From contig WBMV01009196.1 of assembly GCA_013396655.1 (NCBI GenBank), forward strand, positions 486,385 to 550,384: a stretch of 64,000 bases of DNA, read 5' to 3'. The stretch is from Campylorhamphus procurvoides. Its lineage: Eukaryota > Chordata > Aves > Passeriformes > Dendrocolaptidae. Positions 1 through 12,345 of the stretch are shown here, one piece after another (position 1 is the first letter of the stretch; each line of letters opens with the position of its first letter). Position numbers and translations under genes: made by a program. The notes below the pieces were generated by a model that ran no database searches, was not told the origin of the DNA, and worked only from the letters and a program-made list of their open reading frames with translations.

Positions 1-3000
1 ATGTTTTTTAAGTATATGAAAATGTTCCCTCTTGAAAAATACTCCTTAACCACTTGGAAAACTAATTTGAACAAACATTGACTTTCTTCCATTTGAAAAT
101 ACCTTCATCTCTCCTATTGATTGAAATATAGCATGTCATTTTTCTTGTACTCACATTAAAGCTTGTGGAAATTTGTCATTCCTTTCCTGATGCTTAACTG
201 AGAAATGGATAATGGCTGGCTAAAAGTAGTTCTCTTTAGGAGCATCAACTGAGAAAAAAAAAAGAAAATAACCTCCCAGCATCCTTTGAAATTTGTTTGA
301 GAGGAAAAGCCAGAGTCATCAAAATATATTGTTCTATTCACCTTGATCTTTTGCAAAACCTAGTTGTATCAAATTCCAGTGGAAAGTTTCTGCTATAACA
401 AGAGTCTAATCACCTGACAAACTGGTAATGTCTCAATACTGTGCTTCTGCCCAGAATCTCACAGTATTGTATTGGACATTATTAGGTCATGTATCAGCAG
501 AGTTTCTGTGATACGACTGAGCCTCCACTGCCCTGTGTACTCATTTCAGAAACCCAGTGGTGCCACAAGCATGCTGACTGCGTTCTAACATCAGTTCTTC
601 ATTGCTGAAATACATACCTTCAACCAACCTACACACAAACATGCAACTACATCAGCTTTACATCCCAGGTGAGCTTCAAGAACCTTTGTTCAAGGTCAAG
701 TCAGCTCACAGAAACTGGTTTCTACTTACCAGAGAGGGAAACCATTCATAAAACCAAGTGATAGTGGGAGGACTGAGCCAGGAAGTGTGGAATCACACTG
801 AAGTCCTATTTACCCACATGAGTACAAGCCAGTGGATCAGGAAAGCAAACAGATCACTGGGCCCTGGGCAATCTTTACAGGCCATTCAGTCTCTCCACTT
901 ATCCTGCAGCCAGCAACTGCAGAAATTGTGCATGTGGAAAGAAAATGACAAATGAAGGAAACAAAATCTATTATAAAAGTTAGATGACAGGTAGTAGTGG
1001 GGAGAGCTGCTTTTGGCTCCTTTCCTTCTTCACTTGTACGATAGTGCGTGACTGCAGTAGAGAGCATAGGTCAGAGCACAGTTCCTTCATGGGTCACAGA
1101 CTGCTCCATGGCTTGTGTCCATGAAGGCTCATGGGTCCAACTTCACCAGGAAAGTTGGAGGATAGCCATTCCTTCTATTTCTAGCATCCAAAGCTTCATA
1201 AACTGTACTGCACATGTAAGATACACCATCTTCCCTCCTCCACACATATGCAGACACACAGAGATTACAGTATAGCTTAGTGGCAGATTTCTGCCCTGGG
1301 GTAAACAACATAACTGAAAGGTTACTGAGACAACAGCAGGAGGTAATGCTACTTATTTCCTCAAAATAAAGCCAGGCCTGATCTATTATGTGCTGCCTAT
1401 ATTTCAAAATGCATATGGGTGCCTACAACTCCCAGTTGGTAAGTTAGGCCTTCAGAAGGTAATGTATTAGCTAGCAATAATGTACTAGCTCTTCCTTTAA
1501 GATCTGCTTTCCTCCTCTGAATTTAGGAACTTTGTTCAAGGGCACTAGAATTCCCCCTCCTTTCTCCCTCTTTCAACAGATTTAGGCACTTTGCTATTTA
1601 ACTGTCCTTTCTATCCTGAATAAACTCCACTAAAAATGTCTTTTGAGGATAATATGATTTGAACAAATTACTTCTATCTGACATTTCTCCTTTTAACTGA
1701 AAACTTTATTTTAATTCTGGGATGAAATGAATAATGAGGTAAAATTAATTAATTCATCAGAAAAAAAATAAAATCCATTCACATGCATTAAAGAGTAAAG
1801 ATTTTGTTATAAATCACATTCATACAGAGGAAAATAATTTTTAAAAAAATCTTTGTTTTGGAGGTTTTGATGTGAATCATGTGAATCATTCCAACTTCAG
1901 GCAGGAGTGGGGGTGATGCACCTTGTACTTTATCTTGTGTGGGGATTTTTCTATGAAGAATAAATCAACAATCCTGCATGGAAAGACATTCCTCCTCAGT
2001 TCTCACAAAGCCACATGTCCACTGGTAAATCTATGCCCTAGTCCACCTGCTACCATGGCATCATGCCCACTCATGCTAGGTGAGTATCTCACAGAAGCCA
2101 ATCAAAAAATCTCTGGATGGCTTGGGGAAGTTAATACACAGAATACCAGGAGTTTTTGAAGAGGCTTCTGGCACATCTTCTGTTTCTAATGATTAGGATC
2201 TCACCCTCAGGGCTGTGTGTTACCAGCTCAGACCTTGTAGCAGGAGACTGGAGCAGATGGCTTGGCAAACCAAAGGGCTCTTGCCTTTTCAAAAATTAAA
2301 GATTAATTTGTTGTTTTCTTCTAATAGGAAATTTCATGCTGACGAATAGTATTGAGCTGACAGGCTTATATTTCTTCATCCATCTTCTGTTCAGAGAAAG
2401 GCATAACCATCCTTATGTTAACTCCACAGACTGTCTACATCCTTCTATGCAGTGATGAGAGAATATTTCAGCACTTCCAGCTATTTTGCCTTTGGCATTT
2501 CCACTGTGGTTTCCAACAAGGATGATATCACCATGTGTTTATGGATTTATTTGTTTGTTTTTCATGATGTGGGCAATAGTCTACTACAAGCTGGCTTCAG
2601 CTCCAATTATATCATGTAGACCAACCATCTGGCTCAGGATTAATTAATGGTAACATTTTTAGCCATTACTGCAGATACGTAACATGAGAGGCAAAACCTT
2701 CTCATTGGATAAGCAATCACCTTTGTCATCTGAAGCAGACAGATTAGTCAGTACCTAGTTCTGGGTCCTAGTAGACATTGATGGCCTGATCAACAATGGT
2801 ATGTAATAGAAGTGCTTTTCAGAATATGAGACAAATGCAAAAGATGAAAGGGAATTACCACTTTAACAAACTGGAGCGTTGGGAATCAACCATGGCTTAA
2901 AAGTTTTCTATTGGAGATTCCTATGCTCCTGTCTGAACACAATGTGTAACAACAAAGTGTTTGTGTGATTCAGAGTAATGGAATCTATTTTTCTATTTAG

Positions 3001-6000
3001 CAAATTTAATCAATTTCGAAAGACAGAAGGTTTGAAATAACTTTTTGTTGAAAATGACAATGGATATTTACACTGTTTATCCAATGTCAGTAGCTCTTTT
3101 TAAGGCTTTTCTAAAGCCCACCTCCAAAATCTTTACTGTTTTGAGACACTAACCCTCATAGGAGGTCATTAAGCATATAGGCAGCGGAACCGTGCAGCTG
3201 CTCCTCCAGTCATACTAGTCTCTAGACAGATGCTCTTCATGTTCATGTGCCGTGATGAATGCCAAAGAAACTATTAGAGAACAGATTGACTTAGACTGGA
3301 CCATGATCCTTGGAGAACTAGTTTCAGACTGCAAGAAGAACTGAGGCATCACAGAGGAAGCTGCAACCTGTATGATAATGTGATTTTTCTCCTCCAGCAT
3401 TTCTGTATTTAGACTTGCTTGGCCAGCCAAAACCAACACTAAAACAGATTTCCATTATTTTCTCTGCTTACTTGTTTGCTGAATTTGCTGCAGCTAGCTT
3501 GGCTGATCAACTTTATCCACATCTGACTTTCAAGACATTCCTAGGTATTTCTATATCAACCCTATACTCATGCTCTGGCTTGCGTAATCTGCTACTGTAT
3601 GTGTGGGGAATCTTAAAAAGTAGTAAAGAATAGGCTAGAAGCAGAAAGTCATTCCCCATCACACTCTTCCCAGCACCGAAGAAGAAGCCTTAAGACAGCT
3701 GAGTTGTTACAAAACTGAGAAATCACACCTGCTCCCCTTCTCTGAGGCTCAGAGAAAGATCACGTGTCTTATCGGATCTGAGTCCAGGGACCTGTCTGCC
3801 CAAAGAGAAGTGGTACATCCCACCACAGACCTTACTCTTCTGACCTTCATAGCTACAGCAGATGTTCTTGTTAAGTTGTTATTCTGAGGAAGGGAGCCTC
3901 TCTGGTCTCCTGGGCTCTCGTCCAGCTGCAGCTGTGGAAAAAGGATACATACAATAATAATGGAATCTTCTTTCTGTCATTTCAGCTTACATCATCTTGG
4001 CACCAACAGTCAAGGTAGCATTAGTCAGTCAGTCATATGATTTTTGTGGATTCCTTCTGCAAACCATCACCCTTCTGTCACCACCACCACAATGTCTTTG
4101 CTCATGTTAACTCCTTCCCAATAGGAATGATTTCAGACCTAGGAAATAGGGAGTTGTTTTTCTGCTGACCACTGTGCATTTCTTCAGCTCATACCTCCCA
4201 CACGTGCTAACTGTGGCATTTGGAAACACTGAAGCCTGAATCCACTTAGTTATGATGTACCCATGTAAAAGTGTTGCAGCAAAGTATCTATATCAGCCCT
4301 TATTCTACAGGCTATTTCTCTGATTTACATCTTCTATAAGGAGCAAAATATAAGTTGTTCCTGCCAAAGACTCTAGGAGGGTTTCAAGCAGAATATTCCT
4401 TTACATACATCTCAAGCAGCTACATGCCTGAAGGATCTCTATTGCTTGAGAAATATGCTGAAGGGAACCTGTATTGCATATAATTGTATATTTTTGAATA
4501 ATATACACAAAGATATACCCATTGCAACTTCAAGTTGTTATGCAAACAGCCCCTTGCTATTTTGTGTGGGGATTCTCTGCAAGAAGGAGCAGGAGCTATG
4601 ACCATAAAGAATGATGAGGAGGCAGGAGGAACCCTTGGGGGAAAGGAGACTAGTTCAAAGTATGGTATGTCATAAGGATGGAAAAAGCTGTGTAGTCTGA
4701 TTTGTCAAGAATAAGGAAATGTTACAAGTTTGAGGCCTGTTACAGCTCTTTTTTAATTTTGCAGAACCTTGTAAGAGGCCATTTTTTTTTAGCATGAATC
4801 TCTTCCCTGGAACTGTGGTTTGCCAAGAAAGCCAATGCCACTGTTGTACATTGACTTAATCAGAAAGAATGAAACTAAGATGCTCTTAACTACATACAGG
4901 AGAACCAGATAAAAGGAATTGCAGTTAAGTAGGTAGGTCACAGTCTTGACAAATGTGAGAAGACACAGAGGACAAGAAATGGTAATGATTTTTTTCATGT
5001 TAACAACATCTAAAAGTGTTAATATCTATGTGTTTGTGCTAAGCTTGCTGATGGGCTAAAACTAAATATAATTCCAGGACCACAGTGCAAATCTCAGGAA
5101 TATGAGCACTGCCTTTCTATAAAAACTGGGAATCCAAAATTATTGCCTTTGGCAATGCACAGAATTTGAAAGCAGACTGTGTTCCTGCAGTGCTCTCCAT
5201 TCTGCCTTAAAGATCCAGTATGCTTAAGCATACTTTATGTTTCACATAAAAAGAAAGAATGGAAGCAGGTATCCAGTTTTCTTTTCTTCTTTGCCTCCCT
5301 CAGTGGTTCCCATTTCATCCTTTTTCTCTTTCCTCTACCACTCAGATTCCTTAGGGAAGCCACGTGCAGCTTGGACAACCCAAACTGAAGTTCTTTCTCC
5401 TTTAGCTTTGTTTATGTTTGCTATTCCTTCCAACATGCTTCCTATTTTTTCTGCCAAATAACACTCACAAAAGCTCTCCAAAGAGAATAATAAGAAAAAG
5501 GCTGAACAGAAGGTGTTTAGTGTGAATGCTGGCATCATTTCAGCAAATGAAGAATTGAGTATGTTTCAGACAACTTTGTAAATCACAATCTCCACACAAA
5601 CACTAGTGCCTCGTCATATTACACTTTTGGATAAGAGCATGGTTTTCATATGCAAGAAGCACTTTTCTTGAAGATAGGACCTTTGCAGAAGGGATCTTAA
5701 GATCAAACACTAAGAAATACAAAAGAGAAAAGGACAAGAAAAGGAAGGCATTTAACTTTTATGTTGGTTGCATTTTATTGTGACCAGGGTTGAACTGTTC
5801 TATTTACAGTTGTGGAGAAGGAAAATATTTTCCTGACCACAGTTGAAGAGAGACCCTGACAGGGCTTTCCTGCCTGCCATCTCCCATGTCATCAGTGTTT
5901 TCTGGGAGAAGAATTTGAGGTGGTTTTCCACCTAAGTGGTTACAGCTGTTTCCACAGGATCAGTCAGATGGAGTTTCTGCCTCTGTTTATTTTGGCTCTG

Positions 6001-6984
6001 ATTTTCGGCTGGAGCCCAGCAGGATGACAGTGTTTGCTCAGGGTCTTGGGACTTTGGACAAACATTCCAGAATTTCTGACTTCTTAACATTAATGTTTGA
6101 TGAATTCTGCTCTTAATTTCTTCTGGAAAAATGTCAAGCCCACTGGGGATTACCCTTAGTCTTACAACACTTTTTTTTTCTTTTATTTTTTTTTAAGAGA
6201 GAAAGAGAAATTCATTTGCTAGCCTATGAAAATGATCATAATGTAAAAATTAGAGAATGTGGTTTTCTAAAACTAGAGGGCTCAGTTCTTTTGTAAATTC
6301 TTTTTTAATTTTCTTTTTAAGAACACTGCTTGACAGGAGATATCTGCAGCTAAATCTTCTGCGAAAAATCTGTTACACATAGGGCATTAGTTGGGAAAGC
6401 TATTATCCAGTAGTTAAGTAGTTCTTTCTCCAAGGCACTGTTTTGATAGCCTCAAAATATACTGCGTCAGTACACCGTTGTCAAAAGCGACCTTTAGAAA
6501 TCAAAATAAATACCCAGGTGAAATTCTGACCCTGGTGGAGAAAATAGCCTTTATCATTGACTTCAGCAAGGTCAGAACTTCCTTCTTAGTCCCTTATCTC
6601 TTGAACAATGGAAAAGCACAAATCACAGAAATACATCTTGAGGATCGTTTACTTACTCACAGGGATGGACAGAGAAATGTATTTACAAAAATATGTATAA
6701 ATTCACTGAATTAAATCTATATTTAAATTATGTTTAATGAGCATACTGTATTGCATGGAGTGGCTGTTGACTTTTGTGCCTACATACCTTTAGTAACTTG
6801 CAAGGAACATCTAAATATGTATCATACTTACACAACCATTAGCTTACTTGAGGTTAGCTAGACAGCTTAAAAGACCACTAAAATCTCATGTTGCCCAGTC
6901 CTGTGGGTAGGATGGGTTCCCTCCAGAGACTCCTACACATCAGAAGGAGGCAGATGGGGATCAGGTCCAGGCAAATCTGGGAAG

Positions 6985-7165
6985 TTTTTTGAAGTTCCTT
7001 GTCTCTCTTCCCCCTTTTCTTTTCTCCCCATCTCTTCTCCCTGATTCAGTAAGAAAAGATGAAAGTAGGACCTCCTCAGGTGACACTAGTGGTCTTATCT
7101 CTGTTGATTTACACCAGCTAAAGAAAAGCAAACAAAAAAAACAAAACAAAAAAAAAAAAAGGAGG
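6985..7165. repeat. Low-complexity pyrimidine-rich then A-rich sequence
   Basis: The plus strand is C/T-rich from about 6985 to 7045 and then becomes A-rich with scattered C from about 7119 to 7160, followed by a short GGAGGAAGGG purine run. This biased composition removes stop codons on both strands and produces two overlapping open frames of about 110 codons, which I do not regard as genes. Confidence 0.75.
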
Positions 7166-7688
7166 AAGGGATTTGTGACCCAAGAAGGTGGTTTTCTAAT
7201 GAATGTACAAGCTTTCACAACAAGCAGCTTGGTGCAAAATGTTTCACAACTTTTCACAGGCTGCAAGCAGTGTAGACACTGGGCCGTGGTGACAGCATCC
7301 ACCTGTCTGGAGAAGTAAACATAAGGAGCAGATCTACATTTTTATTTGGAGCCTGATTGCTGTCACTTCCTTCCTAGCCTGTGCTGTCAGTGGTGTATAT
7401 AAGGCATATATTAAATCTTATGTATGTGCCCATACATTTGAATTTACTCTGTGCAATAGCAGGAAAGAAGGGGAGGAAAACATTTTGTAGATGAAAAACC
7501 TTGTGTTTGTACTTTTAAGTGCAAAAAGGACAGATCATAGCATTTATTGAAGCTTATGCCATAAAACAAATCCCTATGGAAAAAAAAAAGCAAAACAAAA
7601 TCAAAACCCAACAAAACACTTTGAAGATGTCTTCCCTCAGTATTTTCAATGGACAAAGAGCAGTAGACACTCAGTTATGAACTTGTTG

Positions 7689-7727
7689 CATTCATTCATT
7701 CAGTCATTGATTCATTCAGTCATTCAT
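7689..7727. repeat. Imperfect (CATT)n microsatellite
   Basis: A 39-base run made of CATT/CAGT/GATT tetranucleotides. The motif TTCATTCAGTCATT occurs twice, so the array seems to have grown by duplication of a composite unit and not only by single-tetramer slippage. Confidence 0.85.
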
Positions 7728-9724
7728 AGTATAACCTGTAAAACCTGAAGACAAAGTTTATTCTTGCCCATGTCTAAATTTAACAAAATTAGCCTTTTTG
7801 TGTCTTTGTACAACTTTAATCACCAATTTTTCATTTCAGAATACAAAACGTGGGTTTTTTCCTTGAACTGACAAACCTGCATAGTTCTAGTCAGTTTTGA
7901 ACCTGACATCCTGATCTGAAAGGAAGACAAAAGGATGGTAGCAGAGGAAAATGTAATGTGAGATCCCTGTGGAAAATAGATGCTACGAGAGGAAGCAATC
8001 AGCATGTAAGTATGTGAGTGTAAGCCTGGAGGGCTGGAATGGGAAGGCTAGAGTTTTTATCTGAGGGTGGAGAGAGGAAAGGTAAAGCAAATGCTAAAGA
8101 ATATGACATAAAAGGAAAAAAGAAGGTGCTCAGAACAACAGTTTGGAAAATTTGTCTGCTCTGCCCCATGGACAGACAAGACTTCCTTTCTAATGACTAC
8201 CAGAAAAGGGGAGACAACCATCCTAAAGCCTATGCTGTTTGATTGTCACAGTGCACTTATTATTTCGTGACTCAAATTTTTCTGGAGAGGAGTGACTAGC
8301 ATACAGTCTTTGGCTGTATTTCACCCAAATAGCTAGGTCAGGTCTTTGCTTGGGTGCTGAGAGGAAATGCAACATTTGGAATATTTGGAAACATGTTCAA
8401 CCTAGGCCAAATAGAAGTTTACAGTGGAAAATAAAGGTTTGAGCATGCAATTCACTTCCCTGTGCAGTTAATCCAGACTGAGTTACTGAGATATTAAGTA
8501 GGAGGAGGGAACAAAACTATTAAAAATACATTGCCAACTATATAGATGTGTCAACATTTAAAAACTTTTTGATTCCCATTCGTTTGAGCCCATCTACGTA
8601 AAGATGAAATCTTGTAAGAGCAGGTAAATAGGATATATTAACTGGCTGTTGAAGATACAGTGGACGACAATGCAAAACACCAAGTTCATGAGATGACTGA
8701 AACCTGCATGTCATGCCTCTTTCGATAAAATTCTGAGCAGCTCCTGGTGGCACAAGTAGTTTGTCTTACAAGGAGGGAGATATTTGAATCTTTAAGAAAG
8801 TAAGAGTTGAAAGATCAGCTAAGGGGAGAAAAAATAGAATCTTTAACAATAATAGTGAAGATATGCTCATAGTATGACTGTTTTCTGGCTGCATAATTAC
8901 TAGGGGAAAAGAATTAGAGAGTGTGAGATCATAAATAGGGCATTCCATAGGAATGTGGGTGTGATTCTAGTAAAAGGAGAACCAGAAAGATCTATTACAA
9001 AGTTGATGTTCCTCTGAACAAGACTTTCTAACTATTGTTGCAACAGCCAATATTCCCCATGTATCAGTCAAAAAGGTTTACTGTATTTTTTTACCTTTAG
9101 TTAGAACAAAAAATTCTAAAAAATTCTTCAAACAATCTATGTTGAATTTATATGGCATTTGGATCACAGTGAATCCAGTTTTCTAAGTGACTCTGTGATT
9201 TACTGATACATGTTTTCAAATCTATCCTTTCAAGGCTCTAAATTCATGAGCAGAGTTTGGAAATATATGGATAGCATAAAACTTAGTTCTATTAAGCCAA
9301 GTTTAATCATTATATCATGATACAAAGCAGCAGAGACCTCAAATATGAAAAACAAAAAAAACCCTCCACACTTAAAAAAAAGTAAATAGGATTCCTTTTT
9401 TGACTATGAATGCATGCAGATACAGATCCAGGTGGACTGACTGGAATCACTTTCATCATTAGTGATGCCTAATTGCAACTGCAAAAATTTTGCTAGAATA
9501 TTTTTCTAACAGATAGTTTATGTAAAAGAAAGGTGAGACATTCTGAAATGCAGACAACACTTTATAACTTGGGTTAGAAGAAACATCAACTTGGCCAGCA
9601 AAATGGAACCATTCCTTATGCATGCTGAGCATTATGATAAGAAGGTCAGTGAGAACACTTTACACATCACCAGAAGATGGTTATGTAAATAGAACTGCAG
9701 AGTGGAAATGAACCCTGAGTAAAC

Positions 9725-9939
9725 CAGAGAAACGTTTTGTTCAGAGACAGGCAGCGGCAATATTAAAGTTTGTCACAGACTCCCCAGGGAAGTGGTCACA
9801 ATACCAAGCTTGACAGAATTCAAGAAGCATTTGAACAATGTTCTCAGGCACAGGGTGTGACTCATGGGGATGTCCTGTGCAGGGTTAAGAGACTCTTGTG
9901 GTTCTCTTCCAACTTGAGACATTCTATGATTCTATAATG
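9725..9939 (+). mobile_element. CR1 LINE, 3' end fragment
   Basis: This is the 3' untranslated end of a CR1 non-LTR retrotransposon. The block containing CCCCAGGGAAGTGGTCAC, the CTCAGGCACAGGGTGTGACT segment and the TGTCCTGTGCAGGG segment follow each other in the order expected for CR1, and TTCTCTTCCAACTTGAGAC leads into the terminal 8-mers ATTCTATG and ATTCTATA at 9921-9936. The element is severely 5'-truncated, as most CR1 copies are, and keeps no coding sequence. The 5' boundary is approximate: similarity fades around 9725 near GAGAAACGTTTTGTTCAGAG. Its tail points toward the tail of the minus-strand CR1 at 10122, and the two appear to belong to the same or a closely related subfamily. Confidence 0.88.
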
Positions 9940-10121
9940 CAGTCTTACAAATAGCACCTTATATCAGCAAGATTCAAGAAAGCAATTAAAATCTTTTCAG
10001 GTCTGAGAAAACATGTATGTTCTGTTGTGTAGCTATTTGCAGGAGATATACAATTAATCTGAGATGAGTAATGGTATTGGAAGATACAGATGTGTGTGCT
10101 ATTGTCTTCATGGGGCTGATT
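9940..10121. other. Spacer between two tail-to-tail CR1 copies
   Basis: A 182-base AT-rich segment with no recognised repeat. It separates the 3' ends of two CR1 elements in opposite orientation and would form the loop of a hairpin if the region were transcribed. Confidence 0.6.
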
Positions 10122-12345
10122 CACAGAATCACAGAATATGCAGGGTTGGAAGGGACCTACAAGGACCAAGTCCAACTTCTGGCCCTGCACAGGACCATCC
10201 CAAAAGTCACCCCATGTGCCTGAGAGGATTGTCCAAAGCTTCTTGAAATTTGTAAGGCTTGGTGCTGTGACCACTTCCCTAGGGAGCCAGTTTCGGTGCC
10301 AAATCAACATCTGGGTGAAAACCTTCTCCTAATATCCAACCTAAATCTCCCCTTACACAACTTCAGTCCATTCCCTTGGGTCCTGTCACTGCTCACCACA
10401 GAGATCAGTGCCTGCCTCTCATCTTCCTCTCATGAGGAAGTTGTAACTACAATGAGGTCGCCCCTCAGTCTCCTTCAGGATGAACAGACTAAGTGACTTC
10501 AAGGTCCTTCCCAATCTTTACTGCTCTCCTTTGTATGCTTTCAAACACCTTAATGTCTTTCTTATATTACAGCACCCCAAACTGAACACAATATTCAAGA
10601 TGAGGCTGCCCCAGTGCTGAGCAGAGAGGGACAATCCCCTCCCTCAATCAGCTGGCGATGCTTTGCCTGATGCCCCCCAGGACAGGGTTGGCCCTCCTGG
10701 CTGCCAGGGCACTGCTGACTCCCATTCAACTTGCCGTCAACCAGGCCCCCCAGGTCCCTTTCTGCGGCACTGCTTTCCAGCTTCTCATTCCCCAGCCTGT
10801 ACAAGTATCCAGGATTGTTCCAATCCACATACAGAATCCAGCACTTTCCCTTGTTGAGCTTCACATCATTAGAGATTGCCCAGCCCTCTGATTTGTTGAG
10901 GTCTCTCTGAAGGGCCTTCAAGGGTATCAACAGCTCCTTCCAGTTTTGTGTCATCTGCAAACTTGCTTAATATTCCTCCCAGTCCTGCATTCCAGGTAAT
11001 TTATGAAGATGTTGAAGAGCACAGGGCTTAAGATGGAGCCCTGTGGAACCCCACTAGTGACAGGTCACCAGTCTGATGCTATCCCATTCATTACCACACT
11101 CTGTGCTCAACCCATGAGCCAATTGCTCACCCATCGCGTGATGTGTTTATCCAGCTGTATGCTGGACAGTTTGTCCAGACTGATACTGTGAGACACAGTA
11201 TGGGAAGCTTTACTGAAATCCCAAAAGATTGCATCAACAGACTTCCCTTGATTAACTAGGTGGGTTACTTTGCCATAAAGAGAAACCAGGTTGGATAAGC
11301 AGGACTTTTCTCTCATGAAACTGCGCTGGCTGTGACCAATGACTGTGTTGTCTTTCAATCATTTTTCAATACCTCAATACCCTAACTTTACCAGGCACTG
11401 AAGTGAGACTGACAGGTCTGTAGTTTCTGGAGTCCTGCTTCTTACCCTTCTTGAAAATCAGGACAACATTCACCAGCTTCCATTTAGCTGGGACCTCTCT
11501 GGATTTCCAAGACTGCTCAAAAACCATGGAGAGGTTTTGCAGTGAGATCAAATAGTTCTTTGAGGATTCTGGGATTAATCCCATCAGGGGCCATAGAGTT
11601 GTAGGGATCCAGTGGGTTCCCTACAGCAGTAGATCCTGCGCAGTTTCAGCGTTGACTGGGAGCTGACTGTTCTTGCAGTCATGATTCTCCAGCTGAGGGC
11701 ATTGAAACCCCTTTGATCCGTAATCCATGTTGAAGACAGAGATAAAGAAAGCATTACACACTCTTGCTTTGTCTCTGTTTTTGAGGTGACTGTCCTTATT
11801 TTGTAATGAGCCAATCATATTTCTATACTGACCTTTGCCATTAATATATTTGAAAAAAGTCTTTTTATTGTTGTCCACATTTCTGGCAGCTTCAACTCCA
11901 GCTGAACTTTGACCACATGAATTTTCTTCATACAGTGGCAAGCAGCATCTCTGAATCCTTCCCACATCACTTGAACTTGCTTCCACTGGGCATACACCTT
12001 CCTTTTTGCCTTATATCCAAGAGAAGATCACTGCTCAGCCAAGCTGGCTTTCTGCTTTGCCTGCTTGACTTCTGACATTTGGGAATTGCCTGCTCCTGTA
12101 CCGTTAAGAGGTGATGTTTGAAAAGTGACCAGCATTGATGGACCCCAGCACCTGCAAAAACATATTACCAGGGGACCTTACTAGTTCCCAAAACAGCCTG
12201 AAGTCTGCACTCTCCATGTCCAGAGTTGAGGTTTTGCTGGCACTTTTCCTCCTGTCAACAGAAATTTTAAACTCAACCATTTCGTGGTCGCTGTGGCCAA
12301 AATAGCCACCAATCTCCACTTTGCTCCCAAAGCTGACAAGCAGTT
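10122..12345 (-). mobile_element. CR1 LINE, 5'-truncated 2.2-kb copy
   Basis: Read on the minus strand, this is a CR1 non-LTR retrotransposon from the end of its endonuclease domain to the 3' tail. The 3' end lies at 10122-10137, where two CACAGAAT units (ATTCTGTG on the element strand) are followed by CAGGGTTGGAAGGGACC. The 3' untranslated region occupies roughly 10138-10600, and the decayed ORF2 follows up to about 12345. A full-length CR1 is about 4.5 kb, so roughly the 5' half is missing, including ORF1 and most of the endonuclease; such truncation is usual for target-primed reverse transcription. The upstream boundary is approximate because similarity fades between 12345 and about 12410. 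Stops and frameshifts make it a dead copy. The exact CR1 subfamily was not determined. Confidence 0.93.
10600..12345 (-). pseudogene. CR1 ORF2 remnant (endonuclease end plus reverse transcriptase)
   Basis: This is a decayed copy of the CR1 endonuclease/reverse-transcriptase gene, read toward lower coordinates. In order: 12319-12104 shows the C-terminal endonuclease motif GHSDHEMVEF, which contains the catalytic SDH histidine, and then the basic stretch RRKSASKTSTLD. 11986-11621 shows the linker with NNKKTFFKYINGK and NAFFISVFN. 11584-11366 shows the start of the RT domain with NYRPVSLTS. 11358-11107 shows RT motif A as WDFSKASHTVSHS, where CR1 normally has DFSKAFDTVSHS, so one conserved aspartate has become histidine. 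10961-10941 encodes FADDTKL, the catalytic DD motif. After a change of frame, 10890-10595 continues with NKGKCWILYVD and ESSAAERDLGGLVD. The pieces lie in several frames with stops between them, so no functional enzyme can be made. Confidence 0.9.

Larger units (their letters stand above)
1..9724. other. Unique non-coding DNA without a recognised gene or interspersed repeat
   Basis: No open frame here exceeds about 113 codons and none resembles a known protein. The longest pair, at about 6961-7318, lies on both strands over the same low-complexity pyrimidine and A-rich sequence, which explains their openness. I recognise no CR1, LTR or DNA-transposon sequence. Local low-complexity sequence is listed separately: pyrimidine-rich DNA near 5270-5345 and 6985-7045, A-rich DNA at 7119-7160 and about 7576-7615, and a CATT-type microsatellite at 7689-7727. 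The stretch could be intergenic or intronic. Confidence 0.6.

Noticed and set aside
2200..2300. GTAGCAGGAGACTGGAGCAG followed by ATGGCTTGGC, faintly like a CR1 3' end
   Set aside because: Only a short phrase is similar, and no tail 8-mers or further CR1 landmarks follow.
3700..3770. CTCTGAGGCTCAGAGAAAG resembling an L2/MIR phrase
   Set aside because: The match is one short phrase without the neighbouring L2/MIR segments. The phrase is also partly self-complementary, which may explain it.
6961..7318. Overlapping open frames of about 110 codons on opposite strands
   Set aside because: Both are explained by pyrimidine-rich and A-rich low-complexity DNA that lacks stop codons.
10658..10891. Plus-strand open frames of 64-77 codons inside the CR1
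   Set aside because: They are antisense shadows of the decayed minus-strand CR1 ORF2.
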